From: Apostichopus japonicus | Lineage: Eukaryota > Echinodermata > Holothuroidea > Aspidochirotida > Stichopodidae | Length of the DNA: 64,000 nucleotides | Assembly: GCF_037975245.1 (NCBI RefSeq) | Contig: NC_092577.1 | Location: 29,725,398 to 29,789,397 of the forward strand | Direction of reading: 5' to 3' | Position numbers and translations under genes: made by a program | Shown here: positions 41,760-52,845 of the stretch, piece by piece | Layout: every line of letters begins with the position of its first letter | Numbering within the stretch: position 1 is the first letter of the stretch | Notes under the pieces: generated by a model | What the model was told of the DNA's origin: nothing | Databases searched by the model: none | The model's input: the letters and a program-made list of their open reading frames with translations, nothing else

Positions 41760-42420
41760 ATTCACGAGGGGATCTGGGCCGATATCCCCAGATATCCAAG
41801 CCGATCAGGGACGTCCATCGGATATCAGTGAGCGCCTTTGAACAACTTTTGTTGATTTTGGCGCTATATAAATGTCTTCTGATTGATTGATTGATCAGTG
41901 ACGTTCATGAGGGCTGCCAGACGTACATTGGGCTCGAATGGCGTTCCCTCAGATATCACTGGGGTGTACATTTAGGATCGATGGAATTCTTGAGAGATCA
42001 AGAACGTGCGTAAGTATCAGAGACGTTCACGAGGAAGCAGGGACGTACGTTAAGATCAATTGAGGTCATTGAAGGATCAAGGACGTGCATAAGAGTTAAG
42101 GGGTTGAAGAGGGATCAGGGACTTGCAAAAGGAGAAGTGGTTTCTCGAGAAATCGGGAAATTTCATAAAGGACCAGATAAGTTGGGATGGGGGTGGGGGG
42201 GGGGGAGTGTCAGACACGTACATCAGAATCAGAAAGGTCAATAAGGGATCAAGATATTACATGAGGATCAAGGAGGTTCTCGCGAAATCAGGAACGTGAA
42301 ATGAGATCAGAGAGGTTCGTGGGGGATCAGAGTCGTACAGTAAGATCAGAAAGGTCAATAAGGGATCAAGGAAGTGCATCAGGATCAACGACGTTGATCA
42401 GAGATCGGGGATGTACCTTA
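41760..42420. repeat. Degenerate GATCAGGGACGT minisatellite
   Basis: The phrases GATCAGGGACGTNCAT and GATCAGAGAGGTTCATGAGG recur about every 35-45 bp with heavy divergence, starting about 60 bp after the stop codon of CRH-type gene 2. If the poly(A) signal at 42522 is used, the array would lie in the 3' UTR. A retroposon tail is inserted at about 41828-41892. Confidence 0.65.
41828..41892 (+). mobile_element. LINE/SINE 3' tail
   Basis: GAGCGCCTTTGAACAACTTT, then TTGGCGCTATATAAATGTCT, ending in three GATT repeats: a short-repeat tail typical of CR1/L2-like LINEs and the SINEs they mobilise. A similar GGCGCCTTATAAGTGTTTGG tail followed by ATT repeats ends the LINE at 51515. No coding part is attached. 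Confidence 0.5.
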
Positions 42421-42521
42421 AGTCATAAATTACACAGTCATCACGGTTAACCGAGGGCGCTCGTTGGATATATTTTTACATAAGAGACTAGCATCAGGCA
42501 TCAAAACTAAGTGTGCCTGGG

Positions 42522-42527
42522 AATAAA
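42522..42527 (+). terminator. Possible poly(A) signal of CRH-type gene 2
   Basis: AATAAA at 42522-42527 is the first I see after the stop at 41703. It implies an 820-nt 3' UTR running through the minisatellite, so an unrecognised variant signal nearer the stop is possible. Confidence 0.35.
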
Positions 42528-44559
42528 ACACTAAAATTGGGGTGGGTGAGTGAGGGGGGGGGGGCTAGTTAAGTAATAAGATTCGAAAGAGTGTCACAAA
42601 GACAGTAATGGTTCGTTTTTCATGAGGTTTTCGTCATAAGTGCTTTCAAAAGTTCAAAAGTGGTGCATTTAGGACCTTTTTATTCCCTGTTCTCTATACC
42701 GGGCTGTGACAGTTCTTTTGGGGAGGGGGGGGGGGGTGTTGAGAGGAAGATAAACATGTGGTTTCGACGTTGCAGCACAGTAAAATTTGCGTCGTTTTCG
42801 TTTAAATTTAACCAAACCTGAAAAGAAAGATATAAAACATTCATAACATTCATAACTTATTCATTCATCAATGTCAGCTAAAATCTTAATAGGTCATAGA
42901 TGACATCGATTGATCTCTCTTGATCATTGCTCATTTTGAATATTCATGTTCATGAGAATGTATGCATTAAATCATAAATATTCATAACAGCTTGTGTATG
43001 TTAATTAAGTGTGAAGTGGCGAAGCAATCAAACGCGAGGAACCAGTCCATGGTTCTTCGAAATCAATTAACTTATGTTTATATTTGCATTGTTGTGTGGT
43101 AAAATTATGTAATTTATATTCAATGTTTGACTTTATTTTTTATATATGTCTCTCGTGAACCATATTTTGACCACATACCCCACCTACCTCTTTACTTGCA
43201 GTAATATAATAAAAAAAACAAAATACAGAATCAAAATGTCTATATTTACATGATATGCATAGACTATCCGTTAAACCTTTTTTAACTATGTCTTGCAGAA
43301 TAAAGATATTCATAAACTCGTGCAATGTTCTATGTAGATATGTATATATATTTTATTTAATGAATGAATTTCCACCTATATAACAGTTTGTTTTTTATAA
43401 ACTTATATCTTATTTTTTTTTTAAATTTTTCATGGTATTAATTTATTACTTCTATTTCTGTAATGTTACCATAGATGCTATATTAACATGAGAAGGAAAC
43501 AAACATGGTTTAGGATTTTATCCATACAGTTCTTGTGCGTTATTTTTTACATGTAAATCTCTTAACTTACAAAATAATGTCGAAAGTTGTAAAGTTGTTA
43601 TCATTTTAATGAAAGTTTACGATGACGTTATGCAGTTAAGGAAAAATTCCACTTTGAACAAAAGATTCGGGCTGTTTAACAATTATCCACAATTAAATCT
43701 AATTCCAGTCAATTAAAATGAAAAAAATAAAATGAAAAGTCCGGTTAATTTGGCAACAAAGGACAGTTCAAAAATACCAGTCCTTTAATTTCACATAGGT
43801 TAAGAGTTCAGATGAACTCTCCCACCCCTCTCCCCTCCACCACCCACCCCCTGCCACCCGGTCCGCATACATTTTCTGTGAACGTCTCAACTATTGAGCA
43901 CGGAAAGGACGTTATATGCCACTCTGTGAGCCAAACCCAATCAATCTTTTGATGTATTCTCAGTCTAGTGTTATATTTGCTGATGTCTAGGTCAAGTATA
44001 GTATTTAATCTTTCATAAAATCTCGCAACTGAACCTAAGAAATTCGGGAAAAAAGCTAATAACCTTCATTTCTTGTTTACTTTATTACCGTACAGGCGAG
44101 AGGCTTTTTCATTTCCGGTTCTTAGTTCAAGTGTAATAAACGAAATGTCGAAAATACCAATTTCATTTCTCCTCCCTCCCACCCCACCCCCCATTTTTTT
44201 CTTAATAAACAGGAGAAAAAAGCACTAAGAGCACTCACTTGGACATAACAATAATCACTATATGGATGAATTAAATTAGTTATTTAAGCTGCAAAACGTG
44301 ACTAACTGAGAAAGAGCAAACCTGATTTGATGAGGTTTTGCAAGAAAACCTCGTTTCCTTGGCAAGAAGTAAACAAGATTAATATTCACAGAATTCAAAG
44401 AACTTGTGTAAGTATGTATAAGGCGTAGTGTTTGTTTTATGTTATAAGTTGAAGCACGTTTATGAATGGCGTAGTGTTTGTGTTACGGGCCTCACTTACA
44501 TATATCTTAATATGTATATACCTTTATATATAGATTATTTATAGCCTATATATGTATAT
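42528..44559. other. No gene recognised
   Basis: AT-rich, with G runs (42555-42564, 42724-42735) and a C-rich patch (43820-43860). No coding exon identified. Confidence 0.45.
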
Positions 44560-44628
44560 ATTTATATATCATTATATATATATATATATATATATGGAGA
44601 TTATATAGCCTGTTTATGTATATATTTC

Positions 44629-44662
<34 letters not shown>
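44560..44662. repeat. Pair of (TA)n tracts
   Basis: Two TA stretches (about 44572-44595 and 44631-44662) within a locally duplicated phrase, TAGCCTGTTTATGTATATATTT, resembling 44544-44565. Confidence 0.85.
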
Positions 44663-44666
<4 letters not shown>

Positions 44667-45693
44667 TATAGACACACTATTACTGAAACAAAGAGTTCCA
44701 TTAATTAAGTAGCCTATAGTTAATGGTAACATCGTAATGATAAAAAGACAAACTCGTCCGTCCAGAAAATATAAATCGAGTATACTTCTATTCATCCATG
44801 TAAACTATGTAAAGGTATGTATCATTTGGTGTCCAGTGATATACATATATATATATAATGACTGTAAACTTGCCCAATATTCTTTGCTTACATAAGTTGG
44901 TCGCTTGTAACTTCCGGTTCCGCCCAGAAAGCGTGCACACTGCACTTTGATTTGTCTATCTCTCTCTCTCTCTCTCTCTCGCTCTCGTGACTGACACATA
45001 TCACTTACATTACAAAGGAGTGAATATTTCGTATACGCCTTATTCAGGAATTATCCCCCCCCCCCCCACCACCACCCCTTTTCAATTGGAGTTCAATCGT
45101 CTTTAATTGCGTAGGCGAGAGAATGTATACTCATATATATGCACAACCACCTGTCAAATCACTGGGCGTGGCCAAAGACTGAGGGTATGCGTGGTTTACA
45201 AAACAAACAAACAACAAATGAAGAGTAGATCTACGCGTGACTCAGTCAAACAGTATGTAGATCTTATATCTGAAATAAAGTGCCTCGATACGCGGTAGAT
45301 TGATCTTGGTTCTGGAAATGATTCTAATCACTAGATGCCTCTCTCTATGAAACTTAAACTGCTGTCATTTGTGGTTCTCATAAAATGGGGGCATAAGTGC
45401 TCACTGACAGGTGCATGTGTGGTTGTTTCAACGCTTCAGTTGTCAGGCAAGATATAGACATTCCTACCCCATCCATGCATGAGTCAATGTATTCATATGA
45501 AAATTGAATTCTATACGCAGTTCTAAGGCAACATAATATTTAACAACCTGATTGCTAAAAGGAATTTGACCTTAAATTTTTTCAACCTTATATAACTGGA
45601 AATTTTCCGTCATGGTATACACCGGTCGTTAGTCAACAGAATTAAACCTCGGCTATAAAATATACGTCACATAGGAAGTTTATTGCAAACTGA
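44663..45693. other. No gene recognised
   Basis: Includes a (TC)n run at 44957-44980 and a C run at 45055-45067. No coding exon identified. Confidence 0.45.
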
Positions 45694-45701
45694 CATGTAC
45701 A

Positions 45702-47058
45702 CAGTGTTCGATTTTTCCGGTATCGCATTGCAAAATGCGATCTAAAACGACAAACTTGCGAGACGTTTCCAAATCAGCATCGCACATTGTGCCGATTTGT
45801 GCGATACAAATTCCTAGTCAGATTTGGGAGCAAACACTCAAACCTTAACTTACGAACTTTCGATCACAATGTAGAAGTTATAATTTATTGAGTTTATACT
45901 CAATGTACAACTTATTCTCTTGACCGTATAGCGAAAAAAAAAACCTGAAAAAATAATATCCTACCGTAGTTAAGTATAAAGCAAATAGCCTAACCACCTC
46001 GGCGGTTACGGATCTCACGTAACTAAAAGGTTCCCTGGCAACGTGCCAAAAAAATGTTAACAAACGGGTGTTACACAGGGGATGAGCTCACAGTTGTTGG
46101 GAAGGTACCTGGGCAAATTCGCAGCACATGTACCGTGGTACAGTAGTTGGGTATAGGGTTAAACACTGCAGTTGTAAAAATGTACGCATAGTGCACGCTA
46201 TTCATTGTTAGGCAGTCTAGAAACGGGGCTTTGCTGAACGTTGTTTGTTTCATAATATCGGACAAGGGCGTAGGAACCGGGGGTCGCCAGCGGAAGTATC
46301 ATTCCGCCCCCCCCCCCCGCTCCGCGAATCAGAAAACCCCTTTTTCATTTCCAAATGAGAAAAAAATCTCATTTGGAGCACCAAATTGCATTTAAGGCCA
46401 GGTGAAAATGCAAAATTCTTTACAAAATGGAGTTTTCCAACACTGCTGAACTGTGCAGTTACTGTATGCATCATGTTCAAGGTTTTCACGGAGGCCTTTG
46501 AGGAAATGAATGGTTAGTACAGTGTATATATGCTGCACTAATGCTGTGTGTAGGCCAAGGTTCACGAAGGTCATTGGTTATATTCGCGCGCCGCAGACGT
46601 GTTTTTAGATGTTACGGAGAGTCAGGTTTCCATGGATATTAATCGAAAATGAATCTGAGTTTAACTGACGCTAAAGAAATGAATCGTCTTGGGCAGATTA
46701 ACAAGTCATTGCAACTATAAATAAGTACAGGTAGCTCTGCTGTTAAAAAGAAAAGTTCAATATCGGTTTGCTGTTATCGGCAATTAGGCAAAATTTTACC
46801 GATACCGATATGCTGCCGATATTGCAAGTATCGGCCGATACCGATATTGAAAACGATTATCGTAGCAACACTAGACTATAAATAATAATAATAAACAAAC
46901 ATTTTCTAGTTAATACATTGATCGCCAACATTTGGTCCGTTTTGTGGTAATTTCAAAACTGCTATTCAATATTGGGGAACTGCTATGCAACAAAAATATT
47001 GTATAGCAATTGTCGAAATTTGTTGCTATGCAATTTTTTGGCCATAAGTCGAACACTG
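45702..47058. mobile_element. Long non-autonomous hAT element with nested insertions
   Basis: Starts CAGTGTTCGATTTTTCC and ends GGCCATAAGTCGAACACTG, a 10-bp perfect inverted repeat (CAGTGTTCGA). It is flanked by perfect CATGTACA duplications (45694-45701 and 47059-47066). 1357 bp with no transposase reading frame. It carries a truncated reverse-oriented relative of the 32610 MITE (46263-46461) and a segment of TATCGGCCGATA repeats (about 46740-46872) typical of another hAT family, so it has been a target for later insertions. Confidence 0.85.
46263..46461. mobile_element. Truncated hAT MITE, reverse copy of the 32610 family
   Basis: Starts CAAGGGCGTAGGAACCGGGG, the reverse complement of the right end of the 32610-32958 element, and follows that element through the CCAAATGAGA/TCTCATTTGGAG hairpin to CAAAATGGAG. 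The other end is missing. Confidence 0.8.
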
Positions 47059-47675
47059 CATGTACACCAATACACCCCCACCCCCTCCCCACAAACACCA
47101 CCCCAACCCTCCCGTATAGTCACTTAGACGAATATATACTAATGTAACAGACTAAGAATGCATGACAGCGTGACCAGGCAGGAGGATAAATGTAAAAGGT
47201 CCGGCCAATAACAGCATTTTGACGCTTTTCTAAATAGCCTAATTTCCAACAGAAGAACATTGATGTCATGATGTTCAGCCTGCCGACTCAAGGTAACATT
47301 TAGGTCTGTGCTTCGGTTAAAAAACATTGGATTTTCTTATACCACGTTTCACTCCCTCTAAGACAGCCAAGAAAGAACCTGGGCACGAAAAACCAAACAA
47401 CCGAACGACTGATCCGCTCTCAACCACAGTCCCCTTGCATCGAGACTGTGACTGTGTGATCATCATCAGGTGTGTATTACGGATACCCTGTAGAATGGGG
47501 AACATAATGCTTCAAATGATCTTAGTTATATAAGAGTTCCACTTCAATTGGCAACGCATTGCGAATCAGCACAACTCATTCCCCTCCCCATACTTATAGA
47601 CCGGTTGCATTGTCGTTAAACAACGAAAAATATTCGAAATATTCGCCCGATGCGGAAGCCCAATAAGCCTGATGA

Positions 47676-47846
47676 ATAATCTGTGCGTAAGCCAACTGTC
47701 GTCACAATGCGACTTGTTCCAAAAATACTTACGTCAACCTTTGTTTCTTTGTTGATTCAGTGATAAGAAAACGCCTTTGTAAAATGAGACATATGAAGTA
47801 CTTACGTAGGAAAGATTGAAAATAATGCAAACGCACTGTCATGGAC
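47676..47846 (+). repeat. Dispersed repeat X, copy 1
   Basis: The phrases TGTTCCAAAAATACTTACGT, CCTTTGTTTCTTTGTTGATT and AAACGCCTTTGTAAAATGAG return, reverse-complemented, at 53294-53464 at roughly 85-90% identity by eye. Both copies end at a (TA)n tract. Family unknown. Confidence 0.8.
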
Positions 47847-47856
47847 CAACATATAA

Positions 47857-47881
47857 TATAATATATATATATATATATATA
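47857..47881. repeat. (TA)n tract
   Basis: A short TA run at the junction between repeat X and the 3' side of the PLE fragment. Confidence 0.9.
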
Positions 47882-48001
47882 GGAATAACGGAAAAACTGT
47901 TAAACAACTATGCTGCATTTAGAGAAAGGCTGGATCTCGAGTGAGATACAATAATTGAATTAGGTAAGTGATTGGAAGTAAAACAGCCAATGTTTGGTTT
48001 T

Positions 48002-48040
48002 TGCAGAGCTTTCGAGCAAAACTAGCTCTTCTTCAGTGCA
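48002..48040 (-). ncRNA. Hammerhead-like motif downstream of PLE fragment
   Basis: On the minus strand: CTGAAGA (48036-48030), one A, a GAGC...GCTC hairpin, then GAAAG (48013-48009). This has the same layout as the motifs at 19287 and 36847 but a different stem sequence, with compensating changes on both sides. It lies 150 bp beyond the stop of the PLE reading frame, where such elements carry their ribozyme-like terminal motif. Confidence 0.45.
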
Positions 48041-48193
48041 TGATCACCGAAAGTGACAAGGAGTAGCAGGAATTGAAACTCTTTTATAGAGGAGATGTCG
48101 GCATGGTTGTAAGGGCAAAGCGACTTACTAATTTCTGCTGAATTGAGCAGAAGTTTTAGAAATTCGGATTATTTTAATCCGCGTCGGATTATT

Positions 48194-48902
48194 TTAATCC
48201 GATTCCGTCGTAATTGTAAAGGAATTGTTTTGGTTTATCTGGGACGGCAAATCGTTTCTGATGTTTAAACCGAATGGTGCCGTGGTCTTTAGGTTTAGTT
48301 CCCAGAAATTTTCTTTCGCTTTCCTAGATTTATCTGTCCAAGAATCGTTCTGGTCAATGGCAATAACACGCAAATTCTCAATTGAATGATTTTGGAGATT
48401 GAAGTGATTTGCAACAGGTTGGTAGATCTTTTTTGTTTTGATCGCCGATCTATGTTGTGTCATTCTCATTCTACGAGTGTTTTTTGACTCTCCAATGTAT
48501 TGTAAGTTACAAATATTGCAGTAGATGAGGTAAATGACATTTTTGGATAGGCAGTTAATTTTGTGCCGAATTTGGAACGTGCGTTTGGTTTGGTTGCTCT
48601 GAAAGGCCCCGGTCGAATCGACAAGTAAGCACGTTTTGCAATTTTGTGTACAGGGCGATGATCCTGTAGTTTCTGTTATGTTTTCCCCTAATGGGGTGTC
48701 ATCCCGAAAGGATGCCCGAACTAAGATATCCCGTAGGTTGCTGGGTCTTTTAAAAGCGATGACAGGTAATTCTGGGAATACTGATTTCAGGCGTTCGGTG
48801 CCTTGAAGTAGGTGAAAATTCTTCTGAATGATATTAGCCAGTGGTGGGAGACCAGGGTGGAATTCAGTAACCAATGGTACCCTTTTGGAACTGGTTTGAC
48901 GA

Positions 48903-48903
<1 letters not shown>
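48194..48903 (-). mobile_element. Penelope-like element, 3' fragment with GIY-YIG endonuclease
   Basis: An open frame runs from the (TA)n edge at about 48903 down to the stop at 48194 (about 235 codons). Recognisable parts, using residue numbers counted from codon 48874: a Cys cluster CTQNCKTC (about 79-86), the GIY-YIG core VIYLIYCNICNLQYIG (about 113-128), the following RRMRMTQHRS with the catalytic Arg and His, and a late KENFWE with the catalytic Glu. This is the C-terminal endonuclease of Penelope-like retroelements. The reverse transcriptase expected upstream is missing: the frame is cut by a (TA)n tract at 48904, so the copy is 5'-truncated and not autonomous. The frame itself is intact, suggesting a fairly young insertion. 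Confidence 0.85.

Positions 48904-48934
<31 letters not shown>
48904..48934. repeat. (TA)n tract
   Basis: Short TA run between the truncated 5' side of the PLE fragment and the tRNA-derived repeat. Confidence 0.9.
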
Positions 48935-48936
<2 letters not shown>

Positions 48937-48937
<1 letters not shown>

Positions 48938-49361
48938 TTGAAAGTTTTTTCACTGTTCTTGATTTTCCAACTCATTACGATTTTCATTTATATATATTCA
49001 TTTGCCTTTGTCGTTTACCTCCATTGCATTAACATAAAGTCTGTTCAAAGTATCTCTTTCGAGATCCGGCTTTAGGAATCACAAATGATTTTCGAGTTGG
49101 ATAGCATCATGTTTGATCTCTAGAGTAGGGCAAAATATGTCACCAAAAACAGAACTAGTATTGTTCGATATAGGTGACAAACGCCTACAGTGGAATTACG
49201 ATCTTCCTTACCGGTTTCGAACCTCTGGACATACAATCAGCGTCCATAGCCTAGTGGTTAGGGTGTCCGCGTACAGAGCGGGAGGCCCGTGGTTCGAATC
49301 CCGGTGGAGGCTGAAAGTTTTTTCACTGTTCTTGATTTTCCAACTCATTACGATTTTCATT
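48937..49361 (+). mobile_element. tRNA-derived SINE-like repeat, long copy
   Basis: A body from about 48990 (GCCTTTGTCGTTTACCTCCA onward) leads into the tRNA-like region 49240-49312 (GCGTCCATAGCCTAGTGG, anticodon-stem pair TCCGC/GCGGG, GGTTCGAATCCCGG). A 3' tail follows, TGAAAGTTTTTTCACTGTTC then TTGATTTTCCAACTC, ending in (TA)n. The same tail sequence also stands at 48937-48990, before the body. The acceptor arms GCGTCCA/TGGAGGC pair at 6 of 7 positions. The unusual feature is about 250 bp of conserved body upstream of the tRNA-like part. The minus-strand copy at 61739-62104 covers the same span. Confidence 0.75.
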
Positions 49362-49534
49362 TATATATATATATATATATATAAAGCTGGTTGGTTGGCG
49401 TCTATCTTGGCGCAGAGTGCTCTATGTCCGGTGGACAGAGCGAAATATATGTTGAGACTAGTTGAGATTAGTGTACCACTAGTAGAACACTTAAGTGTTC
49501 CACTAGTCTCAAATATATATATATATATATATAT
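49362..49534. repeat. (TA)n tracts flanking a palindromic segment
   Basis: TA runs at 49362-49382 and 49513-49534 bracket about 130 bp. That segment contains the inverted pair TTGAGACTAGT (49452-49462) and ACTAGTCTCAA (49502-49512), and inside it a near-perfect 30-bp palindrome (49478-49507) centred on GAACACTTAAGTGTTC. Confidence 0.8.
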
Positions 49535-49689
49535 ACCGTAGTAGACCATTTTTAAGTCATTGTGCGTTGAATTGTGAGTGCATATATATCAGTCTTCAGT
49601 TATAAATCAGAGTTGTAAGATCATATGGTGCTTTAAAACTTAGGCTAATTTTATACTATCGTATACTTTAGTTATACTACTAACTTGTG

Positions 49690-51562
49690 AACAATACTTT
49701 CGTGGTAGGTACAGACGACTAGAGGCCAGCCGAATGGTGGTGGCCTCAAGAACACGTTCGTGATAAAGGAGTACTTCAGTTAAGTTTGAATAACACAGCT
49801 TGGTCTGATAGAAATGTACAAGGTTATAATCATGAAGCACAAAGCATAGCCTAAACTCATCTTGAAGCTCACTCAATACAAATATACTCACTCCTAAGTG
49901 TGGCTTTTGATACGATAGATCACATCATACTCTTGACACGTTCCAAAAAGTTGTATGGTTTTTCCAATACGGCCTCAAGTCTTATCTTGTTGATGGGCAC
50001 TTTAGAGTTCTAATTTCAATCCCATCAATCTTCTGATTATCTTCTTAGTTTTGGTGTGCTTCAGGGAAGTGTCTAAGGACCATGATATTATTCACTCTCT
50101 GATACTAAGCCACTGAGTGATATTCTACTTACTAAATCAAATCTTTCTTTCCATATGTATATATGCGGATGATTTGCCAATTTTGGACTGAGGTTAAATT
50201 AGATGAACCTGCAACTGACATCCAAACTAAGAACGGCTGAATTCAAGACACATTTATTGAAATTCAGAAGTTGGATGGTATTAAACAAACTCAAAGTTAA
50301 CGCTGACAAAACTGAATTCATGTTGTTAGTATCAAAATCACCACAAAACAGGTGTCCAACATAAAAATTAAACCTTTGTGGGATGGTTGTTAATCCATGC
50401 ACGAAATTTGGGCATCACCCTTGAAACAAATTTAACCGTTAAGAAACATCTCAAATATCGTTCAATCATGCTGCTGTATACACCTCAGAAATATAAAATC
50501 TATACGGCAATATCCAGTGGCGGAGCTAGGGGTATTGGTCAGAGGGGGCGAGAATGGTCTGTAGGGGCGCTTTCGACACTATCTAAGCGGAGTGCCACCA
50601 CAGGTTGGCGCGTAGCGTACAGAAATTTTTTGAGTCAAGATACCCCTTAGATCGCCGGAAATGACCCTTTCCGGGCCTTGCTAATTTACAGATAAACGAA
50701 GAATAAATAGGTGTCATCGCTATTTGTGACAACTCTGAAGTTTATATGGGTGTTGAAAAAGCATGCGCTTCACACAAGACCGCCGTTAGAGCATTTTGTC
50801 AGAAAATTACACCAACCAAATGTGAAAAAAGTCAATAAGTAGATGAGAGCGCAATAATAAAGTCAATAATCGCGAATAAGTAAAAAGTGGCAAAAAGCTG
50901 AAAAGGGCGCCATCAGTCCATTTGAGTCCGTCGGGGGGGGGGGGGAATTCGCCCCCTGACTATATGGACGTTCCGCCACTGGCCAATATCTGTCTCGTGA
51001 GCTAAGTGAATTGGTCTTCCAAAACACCTATACACAAATCGTCTGCAACAAGTTCAAAACTGGGCTGCTAAACTGCTGTTTGAGCAATCAAAATGCGCCC
51101 ACGTTACCCCCCCCCACCCTCCTTATTTGATCCTTGCACTGGTTATCAACTGAAGCAAGAGTAAAATGCAAAATCTACGGTTTCTCACCAAAATATTTCT
51201 GTGAAATTATATTCATTAAGCAATTCAAGCGCCATAAACCCGTCAATCTAATTTTGTTACTTTACTCGTTCCTCAAACTGTTGGTATTACTTATAGTAAG
51301 CGTGCTTTGTGTATCTCTGGTCCAATGTCATGGAACTCCCTTCCCAATTATCTAAAATGCATACTCGTTAAATCACTGTCCATGGCCATAAGCTGAAAAC
51401 GTACCTCTTCACAAGGTATTTTTGCTGATTTTTGTTTCGCTATTGGTGTTATCTGTACTGAGGTGCTTTTGACTACTTTTGCTTATAATTGGCGCCTTAT
51501 AAGTGTTTGGTATTATTATTATTATTATTGTTGTTGTTATTATTATTGTTATTATTAGTATT
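49690..51562 (+). mobile_element. Degenerate CR1/L2-like LINE, split by a MITE
   Basis: Translated fragments in shifting + frames follow the reverse-transcriptase order of CR1/L2/jockey-like LINEs: AFDTIDHIILL (about 49920), the catalytic IYADD (about 50160), WMVLNKLKVNADKTEFMLL (about 50275-50330), LGITLETNLTVKKHL (about 50408-50452), then after the insertion LHWLSTEARVKCKIYGF (about 51135-51185). The 3' end is GGCGCCTTATAAGTGTTTGG followed by ATT repeats (51515-51560). Frameshifts and stops are frequent, so it is a dead copy. The 5' limit is uncertain. Confidence 0.75.
50515..50982. mobile_element. hAT-like MITE nested in the LINE
   Basis: Starts CAGTGGCGGAGCTAGGGGT and ends ACGTTCCGCCACTGG, an inverted repeat of about 10 bp. 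Flanks GCAATATC (50507-50514) and CCAATATC (50983-50990) match at 7 of 8 positions. The interruption falls between LINE protein motifs, so insertion came after the LINE. No coding capacity. Confidence 0.75.
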
Positions 51563-51845
51563 AGGCATTTAGCTACGCTACTCATGGTAAACCATATCAC
51601 AGCGCTTACATATTATTGGTATTATTATTATTGTTAATATTAATCGTCATGTGCAAAAGACTATGTCAGATTATAAAATTCTCCTGTACACTGTAGAGAT
51701 TGCTAATTCCTTCTACATTCCCAGTGCCCCGATTCTTTCTCCTACTTTCTCCATTCCCTGCCCCGTTCCCCACCTACCCCCGTCCCTTCCCTCCTTTCCC
51801 CGTTTCTCTATCGTCGCCCATGTCCCCTCCCCTCCTGATGTCTTG

Positions 51846-52000
51846 ACCCAAGTTCCCTTTGGGGAGGAAGGGGGGGGAGGGGAGGGGAAGCGATGATAAT
51901 TGAGTTATTAGAAAACCCCTTTGTGTAGCAAGGTCTGTTAGTGAATCCTATAGTCAGTTAAAAAAATGTGTAGTTACCCTCTATTGATTCGCCAAATCCT
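51846..52000 (+). repeat. Inverted repeat Y, left arm
   Basis: Contains ACCCAAGTTCC, a G-rich stretch, GCGATGATAATT, AACCCCTTTGTGTAGCAAGG, CCTCTATTGATTCG and CAAATCCT. All return in reverse complement at 53475-53628. Confidence 0.75.
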
Positions 52001-52845
52001 GACTCCTGTTAACACTAAATGCAAAACACGAAGTCGAAGTTGTTTGTAACGTTCGCACTGCAACGTGTTTATCGGGTCAAAAAAGAAAGACAGAAAAGGA
52101 ATCGAAAAGTCACGACCTTGACCCTACGAATTAGAAGAAGCAAGCTTTCCATTTTCGCTTTAAAAAAAAAAGTAGGCCAATTTATACCATTGTATGCTTT
52201 AGTGATACTACTAAACGTGAGAACTTCGACGAGGCATTACGTCAATCATTTACACTTCATTAAATTAAAAAAGAAGAAGAGAATACTACACGTTTGAACG
52301 CAAAGTATAATATTTGTGCAGGGTGTTGACTCGTCAATGCAAATGGCCCCTTCTATACGCTTCGTACCATCTTTGCTAATCAATGGGGGGTATAGGCGTT
52401 GGTTATATGGAACAATTGCTAGGTACAAACGAGGGGAAAGACAAAAATTCCTTTAAACAATAAAAGACTTGAAAACTTCTTTGATATCTGAACAAGAAAA
52501 ACCGAAACCTTGTTTCAAGAAATGTAAAGATTTATTTCCTGTTTTTTTCATGATCCAGCAAATTGGGAATCACAAGAGGAATCCCCAGGTATAGCTTGGT
52601 TTCTATGGAATTGTCAAACAGGAATGATACAAAATATGAGGCTGCGGTTGGTAAAAATATTCCACAAACTGGTTCTTGGCAGCAAAGTAGGCTTTAAAAG
52701 GAAACGAAAAATTCCCTAATGGTACTTTTCTTCGTAAAATACAATACTCAATACCTTTGATGGTTAGCGGTGTTAAGGATATATTCTCTATTGTGTATGT
52801 ATGTATGTGTGTATGTATGTATGTATGTATCTATATATATTTGTC
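52001..52845. other. No gene recognised
   Basis: A Lys-rich 92-codon frame at 52019-52297 has no domain. A (TGTA)n stretch at about 52793-52830 precedes the tRNA-derived repeat. Confidence 0.45.

Noticed and set aside
49113-49541. 142-codon open frame, with a near twin at 61609-62016 on the minus strand
   Set aside because: Both are translations of the tRNA-derived repeat; similarity comes from the repeat and not from a gene.
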